Shown here: positions 30,452 through 38,409 of the stretch, in pieces | Layout: each line of letters starts with the position of its first letter | Position numbering within the stretch: position 1 is the first letter of the stretch | Assembly (NCBI GenBank): GCA_904419545.1 | Contig: CAJFRY010000013.1 | Coordinates: forward strand, 5,675 to 47,306 | DNA: 41,632 bases | Direction of reading: 5' to 3' | Origin: Candidatus Woodwardiibium gallinarum | Lineage (GTDB): Bacteria > Bacillota > Clostridia > Oscillospirales > CAG-382 | Made by a program: the position numbers and the translations under genes | Notes under the pieces: model-generated | Told to the model about the DNA's origin: nothing | The model's input: only the letters and a program-made list of their open reading frames with translations | Database searches by the model: none

Positions 30452-32443
30452 ATGACGAACATAAACCTCATCAGCGGTCTTTGCCCGGCCGTTCGGACCG
30501 GCGAGCCGATCGCCTGCAGCTTTGCGCTCAAGGACCGCTCGGCCGAGAATCTGCAAGCCCTTGCCGGCGATCGGACCGCGGCCGAATCGGTCGGCGACCC
30601 GAACTGGGTGCGCTTCTACCGCGGCCGCACGCGTGAGCTGGTTTACGATCTGGGAGAAATCCGCAAAATCGGCGGATTTTCCGCATCCTTTCTCCAAAAC
30701 GGCGCCGCAGGCGTCTACACGCCGCGCCGTGTGGAGCTGCTCATCTCAGCCGACGGCGTCACCTACCGCCGTGCATTCGCCGTCGACACGAAGGTTTCGC
30801 CCGCAGCAAAGGATGTATGTATTTCCCTATTCGAGGCGGAAGGCAAACAGGCCTTTTCCGCGCGCTACGTGCGCTTTGATTTTGAATGCGAGGTGCATGT
30901 CTTCGCCAACGGCTTTGCCGTTTATCCCGCTGCCGAAGACGCTGTCCCTGCCGCAGGCAGCGCGCTCGAGCCGCCCAAGCCCGACCTCGGTTATCTCCAT
31001 AGCGGCGATACCGCCAGAAACGGCGTCATTATCTACTGTGGGTATTGGAACGAGACGATGAAATATCCCGAGAGCTACGTCCTCAATACGCCCGCCGACC
31101 TGATACCCTATGTCGCATACGTCGACCGCGACGGCAAAATTGCCGACACGATGTACGACTCTGTCTACTTCCTTTCGCTGCAGAGCCGCACGCCGTCGGG
31201 CGGCTATATGTGCGCGATGCATAATGCGGAAAAGCCGAACACCTATAAGAGCGACTGGCTGCAATTTCTGGACAATATGTTCGCCGAAGGCTATAACATC
31301 GACGCGCTCAACACCGCCGCCGGCAGCGTGAAGGAGGCGTTGGGCCTGCCGGACTACAAGGTCGGCGTGCACATCCAGCTTCCCTACCCGCACCCGAGCG
31401 AAGAGGACTTCGGAGACGGTATGCGCACCGACACGCTTGAAAACCGCGTAGCCGTCTGCCGCTGGTTTATGCAGGAGGCCGTCCGGCGGTTCGAGGAACG
31501 GAATTATACGCATATCCGCCTCTGCTCGTTCTATCAGGGCTGTGAATCGGTTCCGATGGCCGTTTCGGACGAGGAGGAAGCGCTTTTCTCCGCCGCCAAC
31601 TGTGAAGCACATGCGATGGGTCTGCAGGCAAGCTGGATCCCCTGCTACCTCGGCACGGGTTTTTCACGCTGGAAGGAACTTGGCTTCGACGCAGCTTATA
31701 TGCAGCCCAACCATATGTTCAACAAGTACGACGCTGCGATGCTGGGCGAATTTGCTCAAAGCTGCGCCCGCTACGGGCTGGGCGTGGAGCTGGAGCTGAA
31801 CTACACTGCCGTCAATCCCGGTGAGAACCGCGACAGTGAGATCGAACGCTATTACGATTACCTGCGCGGCGGCTATTATTACGGTTATATCGGCTGCGAC
31901 ACGGCCTGCTATCAGGGCGCCGGTCCCGGTTATATCTATACAGCCTGCTATTCCGAAGACCCGTCCGTCCGCGCGATCTATGACAACACCTACCTCTTCC
32001 TGAAAGGCACATTGATGCCGGGAATCCCACGCGTTGCCGCGACACGATTCGAACGGCAGACCGACGGCAGCTACCGTGCCAAGCTGGCGCTGGAGGGCGG
32101 CAGCGAGATCTTCGGGCGCGACACGGTCTTCGAGATCGTCAGCCAGGGCAGCCGCGGCGCCGCTGTCATCAACGGTAACGAGCTGATCTACGTGCCGGGC
32201 TACACCTTCACGGGCTACGATAAGCTCACCGTAACCGCCGTCATCCACGGCGTCGCCACAGAGGTGCGCACACTCACGCTCAACGACGTGGCCCACCACG
32301 CCGTACAGCGCGGCATCCGCGAGCTGAACGCGCTTTGTGACAAGCCGAAAGGCCGCGCATGGCTGACCGGCCTGTCGGTCGCCTCGGCGGCCGCTTCCCT
32401 TCTGCTGCTTATTGCAGGGAACAGGAACGACAAACAACGTTAA
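30452..32443 (+). CDS. DUF4855-domain protein with a discoidin-like N-terminus
   Basis: This 663-residue protein has an N-terminal beta-sandwich of the discoidin or carbohydrate-binding kind (about 10-157), with a L-V-Y-D-L-G-E-I-R-K-I start and a Y-V-R-F end. It is followed by a DUF4855 region (about 178-500) likely to be a TIM-barrel related to glycoside hydrolases, with conserved E-L-E-L-N-Y near 448-453, and a C-terminal beta-domain. A single helix near 638-655 with a basic tail looks like a membrane anchor, but no N-terminal signal peptide is seen. The ATG at 30452 has AAGGAAGG upstream. It lies directly before three solute-binding lipoprotein genes, pointing to glycan use. Its substrate is unknown. 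Confidence 0.75.
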   Translation: MTNINLISGLCPAVRTGEPIACSFALKDRSAENLQALAGDRTAAESVGDPNWVRFYRGRTRELVYDLGEIRKIGGFSASFLQNGAAGVYTPRRVELLISADGVTYRRAFAVDTKVSPAAKDVCISLFEAEGKQAFSARYVRFDFECEVHVFANGFAVYPAAEDAVPAAGSALEPPKPDLGYLHSGDTARNGVIIYCGYWNETMKYPESYVLNTPADLIPYVAYVDRDGKIADTMYDSVYFLSLQSRTPSGGYMCAMHNAEKPNTYKSDWLQFLDNMFAEGYNIDALNTAAGSVKEALGLPDYKVGVHIQLPYPHPSEEDFGDGMRTDTLENRVAVCRWFMQEAVRRFEERNYTHIRLCSFYQGCESVPMAVSDEEEALFSAANCEAHAMGLQASWIPCYLGTGFSRWKELGFDAAYMQPNHMFNKYDAAMLGEFAQSCARYGLGVELELNYTAVNPGENRDSEIERYYDYLRGGYYYGYIGCDTACYQGAGPGYIYTACYSEDPSVRAIYDNTYLFLKGTLMPGIPRVAATRFERQTDGSYRAKLALEGGSEIFGRDTVFEIVSQGSRGAAVINGNELIYVPGYTFTGYDKLTVTAVIHGVATEVRTLTLNDVAHHAVQRGIRELNALCDKPKGRAWLTGLSVASAAASLLLLIAGNRNDKQR

Positions 32444-32474
32444 ACGGTAAATAATACAAAGGAGCGATGTACTT

Positions 32475-34040
32475 ATGACTCACCCCGTGCGGATCCTCCA
32501 CCACCGGGCAGCGCGTCTGCTGTCGCTTCTCCTCTGCGTCCTGCTGGCGCTTGGCTGCGCCGCCTGCGGGTCCACGCCCGACGAAACGTCCGAAAGCCCC
32601 TCCGCCGTTTCCGGTACGGCTTCCGAAACGCCGGCACAGGACGAGTACCACGACGCGTCCGGAAAATACTGGCCGTCGTATTCCGACGAGCTGCGGAACG
32701 AAATCATCGGCGGCCGCACCGAGGTGCGCGTACTTGCGTATAACAACACAATACAAAACACCTACTACTCCGAAGAGATCGAACCCGATATGTACGAAAC
32801 GACCGACGCCAAGCCAAATGACGCCGTATCCGAGCGCAACAACTACGTTTCCGAAAAGCTCGGCATTACCGTCAAGGCGGTCCCGGTAGACGACGTACAG
32901 GAAACGCTGCGGCAGGAGCTGCTTGTCAATACAAATGCCTTTGACATCGCCATGCCCTTCCTCGGCGCATGCGCCGTGCTGGCGCAGGAAAATTCGTTCT
33001 ACGACCTGCGCGAATTTGAGCGCGAAGGCATTCTCGACCTGTCCGCTCCGTGGTACGATCAGAACGCCAATGACTCCCTCTCCATCCAGAACCGCGTGTT
33101 CTTTACGGTCAGCGATATTTCGATTATGCAGAAGATCGTGTCTACGGCGGTCATCTACAACACCGAGCTTATTGAATCCAAGATGCCCGGCCTTGACCTG
33201 TTCCAAATGGTGCTGGACAAGGAATGGACGCTGGATAAAATGCGGGAGATCGGCCGCCAGTTCGCTTCCGATTCCAACGGAGACGGCGCGCGTGATTCCA
33301 AGGATACCTAGGGTGTCGTCACATCCAACGGCACTGCGTTGAATTTTTACTACGGTGCGGGTGAAATGCTCTGCACCAAGGATGAGAATGACGTCCCGAT
33401 CATCGCCATCGGCAGCGACCGCTCGCTGAGCGTGTCGCAGAAGATCCTCGAAACGCTTCAGCAGAAGGACTGGGTCATTCGCGCCGAAAGCCTTGCCGAT
33501 GAAGGCTCGGCGGACATCTGGACGGATACCCTGGCCATCTTCGGCGAAGGCCGCAGCGCCTTCTATACGATGGCCTTTTCGGCCGTCAAAAAGCTGCGCG
33601 CTTACAACGTGGATTACGCGATCCTGCCGCTGCCGCTCGTTGACGGAACGCAGGACGAATATTATACGCCCTGCACCGGCACCTATGCATACGGCGCCGC
33701 GATTCCGACCACGAAAAGCGTGGAGGACGCACGCTTTGCCGCGTATATGCTGGATGTGCTCTCGGCCGGCGGAAAGCAGTATGTCGCCACTGCTTACTAT
33801 GACCAGATTTTGAAGAATAAGGACGCTCTTTCCGATACGAGCAAGGATGTTGACATTCTTGACCTGATCTTTGAAAACGTCGTATACGACGTCGGCGTCA
33901 TCTACGGCTTTGAGGGTCTCAGCACGCTGCATACCAATCTTATGGAAAACAACGCAGCCGACATCGCTTCCGCACTGGAAAGCGTTCGGGGCCAGGTAAC
34001 GGAAAAGATCAGCCAAATTGTAGAACAATACGCAAAATAA
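32475..34040 (+). pseudogene. Solute-binding lipoprotein, paralogue 3, with in-frame amber stop
   Basis: The reading frame of a 521-codon solute-binding lipoprotein starts at 32475 (lipobox G-C-A-A-C, Cys31) and matches the two genes downstream along its whole length, but codon 279 is TAG (33309-33311). Paralogues have TGG (Trp) there, in D-x-W-G right after the calcium loop D266-x-N268-x-D270-G. Everything after the stop, to 34040, keeps the frame and the family pattern, including K-K-L-R-A-Y and S-A-G-G-K-Q-Y. One G-to-A change therefore cuts it to 278 residues. It is recent decay, a strain polymorphism, a sequencing error or readthrough. A ribosome site (AAAGGAG) precedes the ATG. Confidence 0.82.
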
Positions 34041-34153
34041 CGAAATCTGCATACTCCATATATCTCTCCCGCACCCGAAAACCGGCAGAGGGGGATTTCT
34101 ATGCGAATTTATACAAAAGCCGCCGCATTGTTGAATAATTCTCAAATTTCTCC

Positions 34154-34182
34154 TTGACAAACATTTGGGCAGATTGTATAAT
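34154..34182 (+). promoter_or_regulatory. Promoter of solute-binding paralogue 4
   Basis: TTGACA at 34154-34159 and TATAAT at 34177-34182 are 17 bases apart. The upstream GTTGAATAATT and downstream sequence to the ATG resemble those before paralogue 5, so this promoter was duplicated with the gene. Confidence 0.88.
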
Positions 34183-34247
34183 AGAAGCATCCGGAATTCA
34201 CAACAAACAATATCCGTACTTCATTTTTTCAGAAAGGATGGAACCCA

Positions 34248-35795
34248 ATGAAAACACGCAAGCTAACAGCGCTGCTTCTGTGTCTGCTGCTGATTGCATC
34301 TTGCCTGCTTGTTGCCTGCGACCAAGGGGGGGACGATACCTCCTCCGGTTCTACCGGTACGACCTCTTCTACCGATAGCGGCAATAACAGCGGGATCGAC
34401 GCCAAGTATTTAGACGCAAACGGCCGTTACTGGCCTTCTTATTCCGATTCCATGAGTGAATCCCTCATCGGCGACCGCACCGAGATCCGTGTGCTGGTTA
34501 CCAGCAATGAAGTGGAAACAACGTATTATTCGGAGGAGATTGAGCCGGATATGTATCCGACGACCGACGCCACGCTTAACGAAGCGGTGCGCGAGCGCAA
34601 CAACCTCGTTTCCGAAAAGCTGGGCATCGAAATCAAAGCCGTGCCCGTCGCCAATGTGCAGGAAACTTTCCGACAGGAGGCACTTGCACCTACGGGCATG
34701 TTTGACATTGCGATGCCTACGTTTGCATCCTGCGCCGTCCTCGCGCAGGAAGGTATGTTCTACGACCTGCGTGATTTTGAAGATAAAGGCATTATCGACC
34801 TGTCCGCCCCCTGGTATGACCAGAACGCGAACGAATCGCTGTCCATCCAGAACAGGATTTATTTCACTGTCAGCGATATGTCGATCATGCATAAGATCAA
34901 TTGCTTCGCCATGACCTACAATCCCGATCTGTTGTCCACAAAATATCCGGATCTTGATTTGCTGCAGCTCGTCGTCGACGGCGAATGGACGCTTGACAAA
35001 TTATACGAGATCGGCCGTTCCTTCTCCGGTGATGCGGACGGCGACGGTCAGCAGAACCATACCGATAACTGGGGGCTGGTTTCCGGTTATAACGACGTAA
35101 TTCATTTCTATATGGCCTCCGGCGAAAGGCTCTGCACCAAGGACGAGAACGATAACCCGATTCTCGCTATCGGCAGCGACAGTTCCATTACCGTTTCGCA
35201 AAAAATACTCAGTATGCTTGAAGAAAACAACTGGGTCAGTTTTGCGCAGGATTTGTCCAACGAGGGTGTAACCGATATCTGGAACACCTCGCTCGCCATC
35301 TTCGGTGAAGAACGCGCGCCTTTCCGAGTATCTGTTTTCTCCGCGATCAAGAAACTGCGCGCGTATGAGCTCGACTATGGCGTCATCCCGATGCCTAAGG
35401 CCAGCGCGGATCAAGATCAGTACTATACGCATGCAAGCGGCGGCTACGGCGTAGTCGTTCCGACGCACTTGAATGAAAGCGACGCGAATTTTGCAGCATA
35501 CATGATCGACGTACTTTCGGCCGGCGGCAAGCAGTATATTGCCACTGCCTACTATGATCAGATTTTGAAGAACAAGGACGCGCTTTCCGACACGAGCAAG
35601 GAAGTTGACATCCTCGATCTTATTTTCGAAAACATCGTATATGACGTAGGATATATCTATGATATGGGAGGCCTGCGCACGCTGCATGCTGACTTGATTG
35701 CCGATAAATCCACGGATATTGTTTCCGCGCTGGAAGCCATCCGCGGTCAGGTGACGGAAAAAATCAACCAGATCGTTGAAACCTATTCCAAATAA
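34248..35795 (+). CDS. Solute-binding lipoprotein, paralogue 4
   Basis: This 515-residue lipoprotein has a signal ending L-L-V-A-C with Cys24, a Gly/Ser/Thr-rich linker, and the same fold as its neighbours. The calcium loop is D262-x-D264-x-D266-G-x-x-N270-x-x-D273, followed by W275-G. A run of seven G (34326-34332) directly follows the lipobox region, encoding Gly-Gly. The first 170 bases are almost identical to paralogue 5, whereas the ligand-binding core differs more. AGAAAGGATG precedes the ATG. A strong terminator follows. No permease gene is nearby. A substrate cannot be assigned. Confidence 0.88.
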   Translation: MKTRKLTALLLCLLLIASCLLVACDQGGDDTSSGSTGTTSSTDSGNNSGIDAKYLDANGRYWPSYSDSMSESLIGDRTEIRVLVTSNEVETTYYSEEIEPDMYPTTDATLNEAVRERNNLVSEKLGIEIKAVPVANVQETFRQEALAPTGMFDIAMPTFASCAVLAQEGMFYDLRDFEDKGIIDLSAPWYDQNANESLSIQNRIYFTVSDMSIMHKINCFAMTYNPDLLSTKYPDLDLLQLVVDGEWTLDKLYEIGRSFSGDADGDGQQNHTDNWGLVSGYNDVIHFYMASGERLCTKDENDNPILAIGSDSSITVSQKILSMLEENNWVSFAQDLSNEGVTDIWNTSLAIFGEERAPFRVSVFSAIKKLRAYELDYGVIPMPKASADQDQYYTHASGGYGVVVPTHLNESDANFAAYMIDVLSAGGKQYIATAYYDQILKNKDALSDTSKEVDILDLIFENIVYDVGYIYDMGGLRTLHADLIADKSTDIVSALEAIRGQVTEKINQIVETYSK

Positions 35796-35816
35796 TTTAG
35801 CAAGGGCATCAAAGCC

Positions 35817-35851
35817 AAATGTCCCCTTCCTGCGGAAGGGGACATTTTTTT
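35817..35851 (+). terminator. Strong intrinsic terminator after paralogue 4
   Basis: A perfect 14-bp stem (35817-35830 / 35834-35847) closes a 3-base TGC loop and is followed by a T-run to 35851. It separates the transcripts of paralogues 4 and 5. Confidence 0.95.
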
Positions 35852-35904
35852 CGCGTACATATAAGCGTACAAGCGGCCGTGTTGAATAATTTACAAATTC
35901 CTTC

Positions 35905-35933
35905 TTGAAGGATATTTCGACAAATCGTATAAT
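35905..35933 (+). promoter_or_regulatory. Promoter of paralogue 5 with a Spo0A-box-like spacer
   Basis: TTGAAG at 35905-35910 and TATAAT at 35928-35933 are 17 bases apart. The spacer contains TTTCGACAAA (35915-35924), the reverse complement of TTTGTCGAAA, which matches the Spo0A-box core TGTCGAA. Paralogue 4's promoter lacks it. A 7-bp hairpin (35949-35955 / 35959-35965) lies in the leader. Confidence 0.7.
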
Positions 35934-35997
35934 ATAAACGTATTCAAGATACCGTCAAACGGTATCCGTACTCATTTTTCAGAAAGGACGAAGCCCT

Positions 35998-37542
35998 ATG
36001 AAAACACGCAAGATAACGGCGCTGCTTCTGTGTCTGCTGCTGATCGCTTCTTGTCTGCTTGTCGCTTGCGACCAAGGGGGGGACGATACCTCCTCCGGCT
36101 CCACCGGTACGACCTCTTCTACCGATACCGGCAATAACAGCGGAACCGATGCCAAGTATTTAGACGCAAACGGCCGCTATTGGCCTTCTTACTCCGATTC
36201 TATGAGCGAATCGATCATCGGCAACCGCACCGAATTCCGTGTACTCGTGTATGACGACACCACGGAAAAAACCTACTATTCGGAGGAAATTGAGCCGGGA
36301 AAATATGACACAACCGACGCGAGACTGACCGAAGCGGTTACCGAGCGCAACAACCTCGTTTCCGAAAAGCTGGGCGTCGAAATCAAAGCCGTCTACACCG
36401 ACAATGTCACCAACACATTGCGTGAAGCCATGCTCGTTGCAGAGGGAGATTTTGACGCGGCGATGCCTTTCCTGTCCGGCTGTGCCGTTCTTGCGCAGGA
36501 AGGTGCCTTTTATGACCTGCGCCAGTTCGAAAACGACGGCATCATCGACCTGTCCGCTCCGTGGTACGACCAGAACGCGAACGAGTCGCTCTCAATTCAG
36601 AACAAGATTTACTTCACCGTCAGCGATATGTCGATTATGCAGAAAATCGTTTCCATTGCTATGACCTACAACCCGGATCTGCTGGCTACCAAGTTCCCGG
36701 ATCTGGATCTGCTGCAAATGGTCGCGGACAAGGAATGGACTTTTGATAAGCTGTATGAAATCGGCCGTGAATTTGCCGGCGATGCGGACGGCAACGGCAC
36801 GCTTGATTACAACGACAACTGGGGCCTTGTGGGCGCAACCGGTGATGCAATCCATTTCTACATCGGTTCCGGTGAAAAGCTGTGTACCAAAGATGAGAAC
36901 GACAACCCGATTCTCGCTATCGGCGAAGGCCGCTCGATTACCGTCTCGCAAAAAATCCTCAGCACGCTCCAATCGAACAACTGGGTCAACATTGCACAGG
37001 ATCTCACGGCACAGGGTGTTACCGATATCTGGACCACCTCTCTGGATATTTTCGGAAACGGCCGCGCACCTTTCCGTGTAACGGCATTTTCGGCAATCAA
37101 GAAGCTGCGCTCGTATGAAATCGACTACGGCATCGTTCCGATTCCGCTGGCCGATGAAACACAGGAAGATTACTATACAAGCTGCGCTGCCAGTATGGCA
37201 TACGGCGTTGTTGTGCCGAATTTCCTGACAGAAGACGATGCAAAATTTGCCGCATATATGATCGACGTGTGTTCTGCGGGCGGTAAGCAGTACATTGCCA
37301 CCGCGTACTATGATCAAATCCTTAAAAACAAGGACGCGCTGGACGTGGAAACGCTCGATCTGATTTTCGATAACGTTATATATGACGTCAGCATTGTATA
37401 TGGTTTCGAAGGTCTGGGCACACTTCACAGCACGCTTATGGCAGAAAAATCCACCGACATCATCTCCAAGCTGGATTCCATCCGCGACCAGGTGAACGCC
37501 AAAATCGATGAGATTGTTGAAACGTACAGCCAAAGCAACTAA
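35998..37542 (+). CDS. Solute-binding lipoprotein, paralogue 5
   Basis: This 514-residue lipoprotein is the tandem copy of the gene just upstream. The lipobox Cys24 is identical, as is the G7 tract at 36076-36082. The calcium loop is D262-x-D264-x-N266-G-x-x-D270-x-x-D273, followed by W275-G. The N-terminal third is near-identical to paralogue 4 and the rest diverges, as expected for duplication followed by specialisation of ligand binding. GAAAGGAC precedes the ATG at 35998. A bidirectional terminator follows, facing the SLOG-protein gene. No transport partner is encoded here. Confidence 0.88.
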   Translation: MKTRKITALLLCLLLIASCLLVACDQGGDDTSSGSTGTTSSTDTGNNSGTDAKYLDANGRYWPSYSDSMSESIIGNRTEFRVLVYDDTTEKTYYSEEIEPGKYDTTDARLTEAVTERNNLVSEKLGVEIKAVYTDNVTNTLREAMLVAEGDFDAAMPFLSGCAVLAQEGAFYDLRQFENDGIIDLSAPWYDQNANESLSIQNKIYFTVSDMSIMQKIVSIAMTYNPDLLATKFPDLDLLQMVADKEWTFDKLYEIGREFAGDADGNGTLDYNDNWGLVGATGDAIHFYIGSGEKLCTKDENDNPILAIGEGRSITVSQKILSTLQSNNWVNIAQDLTAQGVTDIWTTSLDIFGNGRAPFRVTAFSAIKKLRSYEIDYGIVPIPLADETQEDYYTSCAASMAYGVVVPNFLTEDDAKFAAYMIDVCSAGGKQYIATAYYDQILKNKDALDVETLDLIFDNVIYDVSIVYGFEGLGTLHSTLMAEKSTDIISKLDSIRDQVNAKIDEIVETYSQSN

Positions 37543-37555
37543 AACAGGCATATAA

Positions 37556-37592
37556 GAAAACGAGGGATCGGATCGATCCCCCGTTTCTTTTT
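37556..37592. terminator. Bidirectional terminator between paralogue 5 and the SLOG gene
   Basis: A 13-bp stem with one mismatch (37558-37570 / 37574-37586) has a GAT loop, an A-rich left flank and a CTTTTT tail. It serves both convergent genes. Confidence 0.85.
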
Positions 37593-37610
37593 GGTGCCGT
37601 TTGCTTGCTT

Positions 37611-38189
37611 TTATTCCGATAACCTCTCAAGCGTCTGTTGTCCATCTTCCTGTTCTTCGGGCTCCAACGTACGGACAGACAAATCATGCACGTCAAAGCA
37701 GTAGACAATGCGTCCGGTTGCCAACGCATATGCTACAGTACTGCCCGTCCCGCTGCGCGAGCCGTTCCAAAACGCAAGCACGCAATCGGAACGGTCCACC
37801 ATATAACGGTTGCGCTTTTTCATACAGTCCGAACTGTACCGCTTACTGACAAGCGTCTCCTTATCACAGTATTCTATAATCGAATAGTACAAGTCGCGTG
37901 TGCGCTCACTCCATTTTTCGGCCTGCGTCTCACATGGCAACGCACATTCGAGCGTGATTTCAGGATATTTAACGCGCAGTTCGAGCACCGCAAGCGCCGC
38001 ACAGATATCAGCGCCCAGCGCCATACCGGAAATAAAGTGTCTTGCCCCTGCAAGGATGAGCTTTTCAGACTCGTCGTAAAACGCCTGCTTTAGCCTGCTC
38101 GGTGTAACAGCCGTTGCGTGGAGATTTCTGTGGCCGGTAAAGCAAACAACAACCGGCGCGCGATGTTCCGTTGCCATAATAAATGCCAC
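37611..38189 (-). CDS. YpsA-like SLOG-domain protein (DUF1273 type)
   Basis: This 192-residue protein belongs to the SLOG superfamily (YpsA/DUF1273 type), Rossmann-like proteins that bind nucleotide-derived ligands. The characteristic start is C-F-T-G-H-R, followed by G-A-R-H-F-I-S-G-M-A-L-G-A-D and later R-N-R-Y-M-V-D-R-S-D, then G-S-R-S-G-T-G-S-T-V. In Bacillus, YpsA affects cell division and growth. I used GTG at 38189, which has AAGGAAGGG just upstream; ATG at 38177 is the alternative (188 residues). It stands alone with Spo0A-like sites upstream. The biochemical ligand is unknown. Confidence 0.8.
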   Translation of the reverse strand: MAFIMATEHRAPVVVCFTGHRNLHATAVTPSRLKQAFYDESEKLILAGARHFISGMALGADICAALAVLELRVKYPEITLECALPCETQAEKWSERTRDLYYSIIEYCDKETLVSKRYSSDCMKKRNRYMVDRSDCVLAFWNGSRSGTGSTVAYALATGRIVYCFDVHDLSVRTLEPEEQEDGQQTLERLSE

Positions 38190-38261
38190 GCCCTTCCTTT
38201 TCAACGAAGGCCGGATCCCGGCGTCCGGCGGTTTCCCGACTACCGTTCGACCTTTTATGCT

Positions 38262-38364
38262 ATTATACATCCCTTGTTTTGTCGAAAAATGCCGTATTTT
38301 GATGGAAAGAAAAAAAATTGTCGTTCCTTTTTTTGAAATAAATCGTATTTTGCGATTTTCGACA
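38262..38364 (-). promoter_or_regulatory. -10 box with two Spo0A-box-like sites upstream of the SLOG gene
   Basis: On the minus strand TATAAT lies at 38267-38262. TGTCGAA (plus strand 38280-38286, inside TTTTGTCGAAAA) covers the expected -35 position, and its inverse TTCGACA lies at 38358-38364 inside TTTTCGACAAAA; these two 12-mers are exact inverse copies. A weaker TGTCGTT lies at 38319-38325. No consensus -35 is present, so activation by a bound factor such as Spo0A is plausible. Confidence 0.5.
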
Positions 38365-38403
38365 AAAACAAACGGCGGGACGCATTGGAACGGCGCCCGC
38401 CGT
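38363..38403 (-). terminator. Terminator of the YfhO-family gene
   Basis: The 8-bp stem 38372-38379 / 38396-38403 with a 16-base loop, read on the minus strand, is followed by TTTGTTTTTG. It starts just after the YfhO-gene stop codon at 38410. Confidence 0.75.
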
Positions 38404-38409
38404 CTTTTC

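Noticed and set aside
33309..33311. Genome-wide TAG recoding to Trp or Gln
   Set aside because: The other four paralogues use TGG here and no CTA-anticodon tRNA appears in the window, so a single nonsense change is the simpler reading.
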